Shown here: positions 1 to 7,800 of the stretch, one piece after another
How positions within the stretch are numbered: position 1 is the stretch's first letter
How the letters are laid out: each line of letters begins with the position of its first letter
Notes under the pieces: model-generated
What the model was told of the DNA's origin: nothing
Database searches by the model: none
Seen by the model: only the letters and a program-made list of their open reading frames with translations
From: a virus
Strand: one strand, 5' to 3'
Length of the DNA stretch: 22,468 nucleotides
IMG/VR virus record: IMGVR_UViG_3300031566_000398
Span: 1 to 22,468 of that record
Position numbers and translations under genes: made by a program

Positions 1-249
1 GCGGCTGACGCAGATGTCGTGCTCCCGTTCACAGAGACGGGTGATACGACTTCGATCTACGTTTGTTCATTCGGTTCTACCGGCATCGAGGGGATCCAGA
101 GCTCGCCGATCCAGGTTCGCAATCTTGGAGAGGACAACACTTCTCCGCGTATCGATACCCGGATGGAGTGGTACTCCAATTTCCAGATTGGACATCCTCG
201 TTCGGTGACCCGATTCAGCAACATCGAGAACATCCCGGCCGTCGCCTAG
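1..249 (+). CDS. Major capsid protein, C-terminal end (5' truncated)
   Basis: The reading frame is open from base 1 and stops with TAG at 247-249, giving the last 82 residues of a protein that begins outside the window. The tail of the sequence has the pattern seen at the C-terminus of many phage coat proteins: a beta-rich stretch, then a D-x-R-x-E-W segment, then the motif HPRSVTRFSNI. I infer major capsid protein from this ending and from position: it is followed by a cement-like protein, a small protein, the head-tail adaptor and the neck genes, which is the normal order. The DNA is fairly GC-rich, as in the next gene, which suits high expression. Without the N-terminus the fold family cannot be assigned; another head structural protein remains possible. 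Confidence 0.68.
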   Translation, partial: AADADVVLPFTETGDTTSIYVCSFGSTGIEGIQSSPIQVRNLGEDNTSPRIDTRMEWYSNFQIGHPRSVTRFSNIENIPAVA

Positions 250-267
250 TAGTCACATGGCTCGTCC

Positions 268-294
268 TGTGTCAGTCTAAGGTAGACTGACACA
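268..294 (+). terminator. Perfect 12-bp hairpin after the capsid gene
   Basis: TGTGTCAGTCTA (268-279) is followed by the three-base loop AGG and its exact reverse complement TAGACTGACACA (283-294). It lies wholly in the gap between the capsid stop codon and the ribosome binding site of the next gene. The run after it (CTTCAATTC) is not a proper T-tract. It may therefore be a leaky terminator, an RNA processing site or a 3'-end stabiliser rather than a full intrinsic terminator. Confidence 0.6.
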
Positions 295-319
295 CTTCAA
301 TTCAAATAGGAGAAATGAC

Positions 320-781
320 ATGTCCAGTTCAATCATGTCGCCCTTTCAGAACAGCTACACGCTGGACGCCGACCACATTCTCAAGGCTGCTGGCGTGATC
401 GGTGCGAGTGCTGCGGTCGCGACCGTGGTGGATCTCGGCAGTTCGTACTACAGCGGAACGCTCGTCGTTGACGTAACGGCGATCGAAGTGGCTTCCACAG
501 ACGAGAACTACGCAATCGTGGCTCAGGGAACGAACATCGCAGGCTTCGGTACGAAGACCGATGTCTGGGATCTTGGAGCCATCCTGCTCGGTGGCGGTGC
601 AACGGGGCACTACACCGACTCGACCGCAGTGGACGTCATCGGGCGTTATACGGTGGGCTTCACGAATCGACATGGAGCGAGTCTGCTTCGTTACGTTCGT
701 CTGTACACTGTCGTCGCCGGGGCGATCGCATCGGGAATCAATTACTCGGCGTTCCTCGCCAAGAATCCCGTCGGTGTCTGA
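320..781 (+). CDS. Probable capsid cement/decoration protein
   Basis: This 153-residue protein has no catalytic motif. It is made mostly of alternating hydrophobic beta-strand-like segments rich in Gly, Ala, Val and Thr, for example VVDLG near residue 35 and an RYTVGFTN segment near residue 110. Small beta-sandwich proteins encoded directly after the major capsid gene are typically cement or decoration proteins; the Bbp16 family of Bordetella phage BPP-1 is one possible relative by size and location. The start ATG at 320 has a good AGGAGA site at 308-313. The gene is flanked by a hairpin on each side (268-294 and 790-811), so its transcript may be set apart from its neighbours, as suits a protein needed in several hundred copies. 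Family assignment is by position and character, not by a diagnostic motif. Confidence 0.55.
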   Translation: MSSSIMSPFQNSYTLDADHILKAAGVIGASAAVATVVDLGSSYYSGTLVVDVTAIEVASTDENYAIVAQGTNIAGFGTKTDVWDLGAILLGGGATGHYTDSTAVDVIGRYTVGFTNRHGASLLRYVRLYTVVAGAIASGINYSAFLAKNPVGV

Positions 782-789
782 TCGTTGAT

Positions 790-816
790 GGGGAGGGCGC
801 AAGCCCTCCCCGTTTC
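790..816 (+). terminator. GC-rich hairpin with GCAA tetraloop, probable terminator
   Basis: GGGGAGGGC (790-798) pairs perfectly with GCCCTCCCC (803-811) across a GCAA loop, a stable GNRA tetraloop. It begins 8 bases after the stop codon of the cement gene and is followed by GTTTCC. The stem is strong but the T-tract is short, so partial termination or attenuation is more likely than a complete stop, because the neck and tail genes downstream have no other obvious promoter. Confidence 0.65.
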
Positions 817-833
817 CACATCTCTTTCAAGTC

Positions 834-840
834 AGGAGGA
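834..840 (+). promoter_or_regulatory. Ribosome binding site selecting a GTG start
   Basis: AGGAGGA at 834-840 lies five bases before the GTG at 846. It is close to a perfect anti-16S match, and it is the reason GTG is taken as the start of the following small gene. Confidence 0.7.
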
Positions 841-845
841 ATCAA

Positions 846-1112
846 GTGGCAGCGAAAGTGCTCGTTCACGACAGTCAAGAAGACGAAACGATCATGCTCT
901 ACAGCGCAGATGCGCGTGAGTGGATTGCGACGGAGCCGGATCGTTACTCCCTGATCAATCAGGAAGACAAGATCGCACTTGCGAATCCGCCTCAGGCCGG
1001 CGTTCGGAAGCCTGTTGATCTTGGCAATGAGAAGGGCGATGATAAGCCTCGTCCTCCCGCTCCCGGAGTTCGCGCGAAGGGAAAGGCGAAAGCCGACAAG
1101 GAAGATGACTGA
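846..1112 (+). CDS. Small acidic/charged protein of unknown function in the head-neck cluster
   Basis: An 88-residue protein starting at GTG 846 behind a near-perfect Shine-Dalgarno site. Residues 1-45 look folded (an AAKVLVHD strand, then an acidic stretch, then a REWIATEPDRY segment). The C-terminal half (from about residue 50) is low in hydrophobic residues and rich in Lys, Asp, Pro and Gly, so it is probably disordered. I do not recognise the family. Its stop codon overlaps the next start in TGATG, indicating translational coupling to the head-tail adaptor. Short proteins with charged tails are common between capsid and connector genes in phages, but no specific role can be given. Confidence 0.7.
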   Translation: MAAKVLVHDSQEDETIMLYSADAREWIATEPDRYSLINQEDKIALANPPQAGVRKPVDLGNEKGDDKPRPPAPGVRAKGKAKADKEDD

Positions 1113-1627
1113 TGGCGTTCACGCCTGAAGACGGAACGGGTCTGGCGGCAGCGAATAGCTACGTCAGTGAAGCCGAGCTTGATGCTTGGGTCACCGATCG
1201 CAACCTCACGATTTCCATTGTTCAAGTGGAAAAAGAAGCTGCGATGATTGAGGCGACCACATACATCGACGGGAAGTTCGGTGCTCGTTTCGTTGGTCAG
1301 CGCGACACCAGAACTCAAGGTCTTGACTGGCCTCGTCAATACGCATATGACGAGACAGGCGAGTACATTGAGGATGGAGCGGTTCCTCGCGAAGTCAAGA
1401 ACGCAACGCTGGAGCTTGCCGTTGCCCGTCTCGTGCAAGCTTCAGTTCTCCTTCCTAATGTAGTCGCAGGCGAAAGCGGAATCATTCTTACGGAAGACAA
1501 GATCGGCGACCTCATGACGAAGGTTGAATACGACGGCGGATCAGGATCAGCTGGCGAGCCTGTGTATCGCACAGCGGCTCGCATCCTTCGTCCTCTTCTC
1601 AATCCTGTTGGAATCGTGCGCGCATGA
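1112..1627 (+). CDS. Head-tail connector adaptor, DnaT-like family
   Basis: This 171-residue protein has the features of the phage neck family annotated as putative DnaT-like: an N-terminal ETG/DGTGL-x-x-ANSYVS stretch (residues about 7-19), a helix with KEAAMIEATTYID (residues 41-53), a GLDWPRQYAY segment (residues 70-79), then VPREVKNATLELAV (residues 92-105). In that family the LDWPR segment precedes a VP-x-x-V helix as here. These proteins form the ring bound to the portal through which DNA passes. The DnaT-like name is historical and does not imply replication. The gene overlaps both neighbours (TGATG at its start, ATGA at its end), consistent with an operon of neck genes. Confidence 0.72.
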   Translation: MAFTPEDGTGLAAANSYVSEAELDAWVTDRNLTISIVQVEKEAAMIEATTYIDGKFGARFVGQRDTRTQGLDWPRQYAYDETGEYIEDGAVPREVKNATLELAVARLVQASVLLPNVVAGESGIILTEDKIGDLMTKVEYDGGSGSAGEPVYRTAARILRPLLNPVGIVRA

Positions 1628-2010
1628 GCACAGCTTTCGGCAACAAGATGCGAGCTGCCGCTGTCAAGGTCATTGACAAGTTCGGCATTGACATGATCTT
1701 GACGGCCGATGGCTTCGGTGGCTTTGATGTAACGACTGGCCGAGCGATCAGACTCACAACGGATACGCAGCAGACAGCGAAGTGCGCTCCGTTCGGTCGC
1801 ATCAGCACTCAGCGTGCACAGACAGACGACAACGTGCAGATCAGTGACGCAGTCACGTGGGTGAAACAGACTGGCTTGACTGTACCGATTGCAATCGGCA
1901 TGACAGTACAGATCTCTCCGTCCGGTAGGAAGATGCGTTGCGTTGCAGTGGATAAGTTTGATGCTGACGAGCTTCCGGCAGCGTATCGCTTGATCTTGAG
2001 GGACATGTGA
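1624..2010 (+). CDS. Probable head-completion/stopper protein
   Basis: This 128-residue protein starts at ATG 1624, overlapping the adaptor stop in ATGA. An N-terminal helix (residues 1-25, with K-x-x-D-KFGIDM) is followed by short beta strands ending in a SPSGRKMRCVAVDKFDADE segment and a final AYRLILRDM strand. This helix-then-beta-barrel layout and its place between the adaptor and the tail-completion protein fit a head-closure (stopper) protein of the kind that seals the portal after packaging. No sequence motif proves it. The assignment rests on order and size; family members commonly have about 100-130 residues. Confidence 0.55.
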   Translation: MSTAFGNKMRAAAVKVIDKFGIDMILTADGFGGFDVTTGRAIRLTTDTQQTAKCAPFGRISTQRAQTDDNVQISDAVTWVKQTGLTVPIAIGMTVQISPSGRKMRCVAVDKFDADELPAAYRLILRDM

Positions 2011-2378
2011 GTAGCCTTGATCGCTTCCTACTGAAGCTTGCGAACGACGCGAAGAACGCAGAGAAGCTCATGTCGTTGACGATTCGCGATGTCGGGCTCC
2101 AGGCTCTGCGCGGCGTCGTGCTCAAGACGCGCGTTGTAACAGGTAGGACGCGCGGTAACTGGCAGACGTCCATCGGTACACCGCTCACTGGAACACTAGA
2201 ACGCCTTGATCCTTCGGGTGCGCAAGCGATCGGTCAGGGGAGTGGCGTCATCAAACAGGTGAAGCCGTTTGATACGATCTGGCTTGTCAACAATGTGCCT
2301 TGGATTCAAAACCTTGAGGATCTTGATCACATGGTCGACCTCACGGTCCAGGAAATCATGGGACAGTTCAACCTATGA
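2007..2378 (+). CDS. Tail-completion (neck) protein, HK97 gp10-like
   Basis: This 123-residue protein uses GTG 2007, whose bases overlap the upstream stop (GTGA). Residues 1-40 form an amphipathic helix that ends in ALRGVVLKTRVVTGRTRGNW. The TGRTRGNWQ motif followed later by WLVNNVPWIQNLE (residues about 91-103) is the signature arrangement of the HK97 gp10 and related tail-completion proteins: a helix, a T-G-x-[LT]-R-x-[NS] turn, then an N-N-x-P-Y/W-x-x-x-x-E strand. These proteins join the tail terminator to the head connector. The next gene, a probable tail terminator, starts within its stop codon. Confidence 0.68.
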   Translation: MSSLDRFLLKLANDAKNAEKLMSLTIRDVGLQALRGVVLKTRVVTGRTRGNWQTSIGTPLTGTLERLDPSGAQAIGQGSGVIKQVKPFDTIWLVNNVPWIQNLEDLDHMVDLTVQEIMGQFNL

Positions 2379-2842
2379 CGGAAGTCGCATCGGTATCCTA
2401 CTGGGAAACGAAATCCTTCATAGTGAGATGGATGATCCAGGCTTTGCAAATCACGGATTCGGGTATCACTGTCATGGTCGACAACGTGGACATTGACGAA
2501 CCGATATTCGATCCTGATAGCGTCTCTCGCTCATCGTGGTGGTCTGTGTCTGCGACCACAGGAGAAGCCACGTATCCAACAGTTTCTGGCAGAGGCAGAG
2601 GAGGAAAGAAGTCGCGACTCGTTTCGTATTCTGGAATCCTAGTTGTCCGTTGCTGCACACCGAAAGGCGTCGGTGTCATGCAAGCTGAAAAGATGGCTGA
2701 TGAGGCTGGAAAGATCGTTCGTGATCTTTACACTCCAGTTGTCGGCTTGACTTTCAATGCTCCGTTCACCCAAGAGGTGCCGCAAGAGCGGTACTATCAA
2801 CTCAACCTTCTTGCTCCGTTCACTGTGAACGCTTACACATAA
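2375..2842 (+). CDS. Tail terminator protein (lambda gpU-like role)
   Basis: This 155-residue protein starts at ATG 2375, overlapping the previous stop (ATGA). An N-terminal helical stretch precedes an extended middle, then a YSGILVVRCCTPKGVG strand (residues about 88-103), a helix beginning MQAEKMADEAGKIVRDLY, and a C-terminal RYYQLNLLAPFTVNAYT strand pair. This strand-helix-strand plan, including a bipartite x-G-x-x-x-V-x-x-x-x-P-x-G turn before the helix, is the usual one in phage tail terminator proteins, which form a hexamer capping the tail tube. Its place directly before the tail tube gene agrees. Two adjacent cysteines (CC) in the central strand are uncommon for this family. Confidence 0.65.
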   Translation: MTEVASVSYWETKSFIVRWMIQALQITDSGITVMVDNVDIDEPIFDPDSVSRSSWWSVSATTGEATYPTVSGRGRGGKKSRLVSYSGILVVRCCTPKGVGVMQAEKMADEAGKIVRDLYTPVVGLTFNAPFTQEVPQERYYQLNLLAPFTVNAYT

Positions 2843-2854
2843 AGGAGTGCCCGA

Positions 2855-4144
2855 ATGGGACTCGCTGACTCATCCTCTGCAAATCTTTCTTTCAGAGACG
2901 AACCGACGACGTGGGGCGTTGTCACTGCTGGAGCGTATCAGGAGATGCGCATCATCAGTGAGTCGCTCAAGCAGGAAACGCGAACAGCAGAATCCGAGGA
3001 GGTCGGTAGCGACCGCCTGACTCCGGATATCGTTCGCGTTGGCGCTGACGTGAGTGGTGACATCGTTCAGCATCTTTCGTGGGGAGAAGACGATCTTCTC
3101 AAGTACGCGCAGATGCGCAATTGGACAGCCGCATACGATCAGACAGCCACATGCTCAGCGACTGCGAATGGAGATGGTACGTGGCTCCTGGAAGACGACG
3201 CTACTCCTGCCGCATATAACGCCTTCATCGCAGGCGGACACGTTCGCATGAGCGGATGGACATTCGGTGGTTCGACTGCGAACAACGGTATCTGGCGCAT
3301 CCTGGAAGTTCAAGCTGGCGTCGGTCTGCTCCTGGATGACGGCGACAACATTGCTGTCACCTCCGCTGCTGATGCTGGAGTTCGTGTCATCCATGAGTCG
3401 CTCGTCACCGCCAACGCAACGGATACAGGCAACACGAGTTTCTCGGTGCAGAAGAACTTCCCTGACTCGGATGAGAGCAGCAACGGCACAGTCATCACGA
3501 TGAACGGATTTCGTGTCGATACAATGGCGCTCGCCATTGAATCAGAGGCCATCCCGAAGGTGACGTACGGAGTGCGAGGGAAGATCGCAATCGTCGGCGA
3601 CACGCTTGCTACAGGAGCGAACGTTGCTCCTGGAACTGGCGAAGTCATGAACGCTGTGGACCACATCGAACTGTACTCGTGCGCAAAGACATCAGATACT
3701 GGCGCTCCGTACAAGTACGCAGACGTCAAGTCGCTCACGCTCACCATGAACAACGCTCTTCGACCTCAGCCAATCATCGGTTCGGTTTCCCCTGTTGGAA
3801 TCGGGCGTGGTACTCAGCGCGTGACAATCGCAATGACGGCGTACTTCCGCGACAACAGAGTGCTGGATGACTACCTTGGCTTCAAGAAGGTGAACGTCGA
3901 CTACGGCTACAATGAGACAACGCCGGCAGCGACGACACGCACAGGAGGCATGATCGTCTGTGAGGACACGCTCGGCAACGCCTACGTGTTCGACATCGGT
4001 CAGGCAGTTATCACGAAGGCCGACACGCTGACTCCTGGCAAGGATCAGGACATCATGGTTGACATTGAAATGACGGCCTTCAAGCGCAAGTTCAACGCAA
4101 CGTCCAGTCCGTTCCAGTTCGGAATCAGTCGGATCGTGGCGTAA
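2855..4144 (+). CDS. Major tail tube protein with an inserted 'NNG' domain
   Basis: This 429-residue protein follows a clear AGGAG site at 2843-2847. The N-terminal part (residues 1-90) and the C-terminal part (about 185-429) match the general plan of large tail tube proteins of siphoviruses, with a conserved segment SEEVGSDRLTPDIVR and a following WGEDDLLKYA. Between them, about residues 95-178 form an inserted module with V-R-M-S-G-W then NNGIW (residues 143-147), ending in alternating hydrophobic strands. A related module occurs in the J-like protein of this window. The tube protein polymerises in hexameric rings around the tape measure protein. Location between terminator and chaperone genes makes the call firm; the inserted domain probably decorates the outside of the tail. 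Confidence 0.8.
   Translation: MGLADSSSANLSFRDEPTTWGVVTAGAYQEMRIISESLKQETRTAESEEVGSDRLTPDIVRVGADVSGDIVQHLSWGEDDLLKYAQMRNWTAAYDQTATCSATANGDGTWLLEDDATPAAYNAFIAGGHVRMSGWTFGGSTANNGIWRILEVQAGVGLLLDDGDNIAVTSAADAGVRVIHESLVTANATDTGNTSFSVQKNFPDSDESSNGTVITMNGFRVDTMALAIESEAIPKVTYGVRGKIAIVGDTLATGANVAPGTGEVMNAVDHIELYSCAKTSDTGAPYKYADVKSLTLTMNNALRPQPIIGSVSPVGIGRGTQRVTIAMTAYFRDNRVLDDYLGFKKVNVDYGYNETTPAATTRTGGMIVCEDTLGNAYVFDIGQAVITKADTLTPGKDQDIMVDIEMTAFKRKFNATSSPFQFGISRIVA
3131..3395 (+). repeat. 'NNG' domain copy 1 (inside the tail tube gene)
   Basis: This codes roughly for residues 93-180 of the tail tube protein: a beta-rich module with G-x-V-x-x-S-G-W, then NNGIW at residues 143-147, then L-L-L-D-D-G and a closing V-R-V strand. 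It pairs with the copy in the J-like gene at 13195-13445. The central stretch gaacaacggt-a-tctgg differs by one base from gaacaacggt-g-tctgg in the other copy. Boundaries are approximate. Confidence 0.6.
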
Positions 4145-4170
4145 CAACAAGAGCAGAGGAGCAGAGAACA

Positions 4171-4581
4171 ATGAAGCTATCGGCAATTGAATTGGATGTC
4201 ATCGGCATTCAAGAAGGCAAGTGGACGAAGATGCCTGGAGGCTGGGAGTGCTGCTTGCGCTCAGCGGCTTCCAAGGCTGCTCGTTCTGTTACAGATCGTA
4301 TCCAGCGTGAGCGGCGTGAAAACCCCGAGCTGAAAGGCGCGGAGCCGACCACGGAAGAAGCGATCGAAATGACCATTGAAGTACTCGTAGAGGCTTGCAT
4401 GGTCGATTGGCGAGGATTGGAGGAGGATGACGGTACACCCATCGTCTTCAGTCATGAGCGCGCATACGCAATCTTGCGTGATGAACGCTATCAGCTGATC
4501 CTGGACGCCGTGGCTGATAAGGCCGGAACTGAAAAGACGTTCCTGAAGAATTCGGATGTGGAGAAAGACGCGGGAAACTGA
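4171..4581 (+). CDS. Tail assembly chaperone, short form (lambda gpG-like)
   Basis: This 136-residue, mostly helical, highly charged protein starts at ATG 4171 behind GAGGAG (4156-4161). It lies between the tail tube and the tape measure genes, the invariant place for the first tail chaperone. The C-terminal half has the pattern W-x-G-L-E-E-D-D-G-T-P-I-V-F-S then a helix ending DERYQLILDAVADKAGTEKTFLKNS, which is common in these chaperones. In the lambda model the protein coats the tape measure protein and recruits tube subunits, and is absent from the mature tail. The last two sense codons (GGA AAC) form a slippery site directly before the TGA stop, so a fraction of ribosomes make the longer product described separately. 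Confidence 0.85.
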   Translation: MKLSAIELDVIGIQEGKWTKMPGGWECCLRSAASKAARSVTDRIQRERRENPELKGAEPTTEEAIEMTIEVLVEACMVDWRGLEEDDGTPIVFSHERAYAILRDERYQLILDAVADKAGTEKTFLKNSDVEKDAGN

Positions 4582-4895
4582 TAGAGGTACTCGAGTGGGA
4601 GCAGGTAGGCTGGGGACCTCACGAAGCCTTCCTGCGAAAGCTAGAGCGACAACACGGGAAAGGGTATGTCAAGGCTCTGCAAGAAAGGCCAGAACCTCCC
4701 GGGTACCTACAAAGAATCCTGTCATGTTTCCTCACTTGCGATCGAAGAAGGGTTCACGCAAGAGCACCGATCAGTCTTGTTGATTTGGAGTCTTGGTTGA
4801 ACATACATCTGATTGACGATCTGGATCGTGAATGGTACTTCCACGTCGTTGAAAAGATGGACATCCATTTCCTGAGGAAACATGGCGACACTTGA
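4171..4895 (+). CDS. Tail assembly chaperone G-T fusion by -1 frameshift
   Basis: Reading 4171-4578 in frame, then -1 from base 4578, gives 136 residues of the short form plus 105 residues ending at TGA 4893-4895, 241 in total. The extension begins L-I-E-V-L-E-W-E-Q-V-G-W-G, continues with HEAFLRKLERQHGKGYV and ends RKHGDT. Its content of Trp, His, Arg and acidic residues suits a folded helical domain. I translated the stretch by hand and found no stop. In lambda the T domain binds tail tube subunits while the G part coats the tape measure protein, and only a few percent of products are G-T. The end overlaps the tape measure start by 14 bases, as is usual. Confidence 0.85.
4572..4578 (+). promoter_or_regulatory. 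Programmed -1 ribosomal frameshift site G GGA AAC
   Basis: The heptamer GGGAAAC fits the X XXY YYZ rule in the chaperone frame (gcG GGA AAC TGA). After slippage the two tRNAs re-pair on GGG and AAA, and the ribosome continues at CTG instead of reading the TGA at 4579-4581. Lambda uses the closely similar GGGAAAG at the same place in G-T. The -1 frame is then open to 4895 with no start codon of its own until an internal ATG at 4857, so it can only be expressed by frameshifting. I did not identify a clear downstream stimulatory structure by eye. Confidence 0.88.
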
Positions 4896-7800
4896 ACGGA
4901 TCATCAGGCTAGGGATAGACTCATCGGGAGCAGTCTCGGGCGCTGCTACGTGGACTCAGTCAACTGGAAAGATTGAGAGTTCCACTAGGCGAACTCGGGA
5001 TGAGCTTGGTCGTTTCATTAAGTCGCCAACTGGAATCCGTGGTCTTGCTGATAAGATCCGCAACGAAGCGAAGCCTGCGTTTGATCGTTTCATCGCAGAT
5101 CTGCGCAGGACCGGAACACATACCAAGCTCGCTCGCAATGAGCTCGGTCAATTCATTCGTGGCAGAAACAGCGTTGATGAGCTTCAGCGCAAGCTGAACA
5201 AGATTGGATCTGGGAGCATCGGAAAGCTAGCCGGTGCGTTCAGAAGCGCGAAGCTCGCGCTTGGCGGATTGGGTCTTGGCGCTGGATTCGGTTTGACAGC
5301 CGTATTCAACGTGATCAAAAACTTCGAAAAGGAGATGAGCAACGTCAAGGCTCTTGTCGGTGACATCACTGACAATGAGTTCAAGGCGATGGAAGCCGAG
5401 GCACGAAGGCTCGGTGCAACGACGCGGTTCTCTGCAACGGAAGCCGCGAGTGGTCTTAAGTTCCTGTCATTGGCTGGCTTTGAATCGCGCGAGTCAATCG
5501 CAGCGTTGGAGCCTACCCTCAATCTCGCTGCTGCCGGCGCGATTGATCTGGGCAATGCAGCGGACATCGCGTCTAACATTGCGACACAGTTCGGTATCAA
5601 AGCCGAAAATCTAAATCGCGTTGTTGACACACTTGCGTTCACGGCATCAAAGTCAAATACGAACATTGAACAGCTGAGCGAAGCACTCAAGTTCGCTGGT
5701 CCGATCGCATCTGTCGCTGGCATTGAGCTTGAAGAAGTAGCAGCGGCGGCAGCTCAGCTCGGTAATGCAGGCATCCAGGCTGGTCTTGCTGGTACCGGCC
5801 TTCGCCGAGTGATGATCAATCTGTCTTCGCCGACGGAGTCTGCCGTCGCTGCGTTTGCAGACATGGACCTTTCGCTTAGCGATCTTGATCTGCGTACCAA
5901 CTCCCTCACAGAAGTGATGGCGAAACTCGGTAACGCAAATCTCAACGTTGAGCGTGCCTCCAAGATCTTCGGTGACAGAGCGGCCGGCGTTGCTGTCATC
6001 CTTGCGCGTACGTCAGCTAAGACAGCAGATTTCGAGAAGCGCATTCGTAGCGCTCAGGGTGCTGCGAAAAGAATGGCCGACACCATGTCGGACAATCTAT
6101 TCGGTGCAAGCAAGAACCTGATATCGGTTATACAAGAGCTAATCTTGCAGACTGGTGATGGTGGGCTGACTGGTGCGTTCCGCACGATGCTGGATACGAC
6201 CACGAGTGTTCTTCGTGTCTGGGCGGGGATGGGCGAGTCGCTTGGCAAGAACAGACGCCAGTTCACTACCCTCGCTGATCGCATCGTCGTACTTGCAAAG
6301 ACGCTCGGTGCGCTTGCATCGCTTCAATTCGCAGCGAAGTTCCTTGTACCCATCGCAGCTCAGACAGCAGCGGCAGCTCTTGGCTTCGCTCGCCTCACGC
6401 TTCAGGTCAGAGGGTTCGCTTCTGCTGCCGCTGTCGCTGGAACAGCGTCAGGCAAACTAGCGACAGCGCTCGGTCTTGCTCCTACACCGATGACGAAGAT
6501 CTTGTCCATTGGCTTCAGCCTCATTACGATGTGGGGTCTGTACAAGACAGCGACCGCCGGAGCATTCACAGAAACAAGATCTCTTCTGGATGAAGCTGAA
6601 AACTTCGCAACGACATTCGGCAAGCAGACAGGCAAGGTCGGCGAAGCGATGTCTCGCAACGTCGGCAACAAAGTCAAGGAGCTAAAGGAAAAGATCGCTC
6701 GTGATGCAATCACAGCGGATGATCTTGTGCGACCCGATGTTGCAAGAGAAGTTGATGCGCGACTCAGATCAATCTTTGGTCGTACTCAGTTCCCAGAGGA
6801 CGCCGACAACGGAGAAGAGAAACGAGCCGGCGTTGAGCGCACGATCTTGCGCGAGCGTAGCGAAGCTATCCAGACACTGCGCAATGAGCTTGGAAGGTAT
6901 GAAGTAGCTCTCAGGCTTGTTGATGAAGCGAATAGCAATCTCGCTTCTAACACGGCAGCGCGTGAGGAAATTGAAAAGGAGCACAAAGCGTTCCTTGACG
7001 CTGAGGCTTCTGCTGCTGCATTCCAACTTCGTATGGATACTGCGACTGTGAAGCAGGACGTGTACAGTCAGGTCCTTGAGCTGTCTATCACAAAGCAGGA
7101 ACGCTTTGAAGAAGCAACGAAGGCAATCAATTTTGCGTTGAAAGAAAATGAGATCAGTGTTGAAGACGCAGCACGAGTGACTGAAATCTTCAAAGACAAG
7201 ATCTTTGGCGCGACCAAGGAATCGAAAGAATTTAGTTCTGTGTTGCAAGCCATCCGCACTCCGGCGGATGACTATGCAGATTCACTTCTGCTGGTCAACG
7301 AAGCTCTTGAAAGGAACGTCATAAACGAGGCTCAGGCAGCGCGAGCCACAGAAGTGTTCGCAAAGCGATTCAAGGACGCAACGGACAAGATAGCGGCTGG
7401 ACCGCCGCTCGCACGCGAGTTCGGTGATGCGATGGGCAAGACGCTTACTTCGATGGTCTTCCAAGCTCAGGATGCTGAAGCTGCGTTCAAGAACCTTGCG
7501 CTCCAAATCGCAGAGATGATCTTCCAAGCTACGATCGTTGAGCCGCTCGTCAATAGCATTGTCGGTGCATTTACTGGCGGAATCGGTAGTTTGTTCGGTG
7601 GTGGATTAGCGAATGGACCGCAGGGTCTAGGCTCTGCTCCTGGAGGAGGAAGCTTCAACTATCAAATCGCCCCTCTTGGCAGTGCGATGGGAGGAGATTT
7701 CAAGGTTGGAGGCGGCGGAGGAACAGACAGTCAGCTTGTTCAGTTCATGGCTTCGCCAGATGAAAGCGTTCATGTCCGTACTCCTGGACAACGAGCGGCG

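Noticed and set aside
4556-4783. A plus-strand frame after the G chaperone as a candidate T gene
   Set aside because: It is in the +1 frame and gives an Arg/Thr-rich sequence with no conserved pattern. The -1 frame reached from the G GGA AAC site is open longer, ends at the tape measure start and has a plausible T-like sequence.
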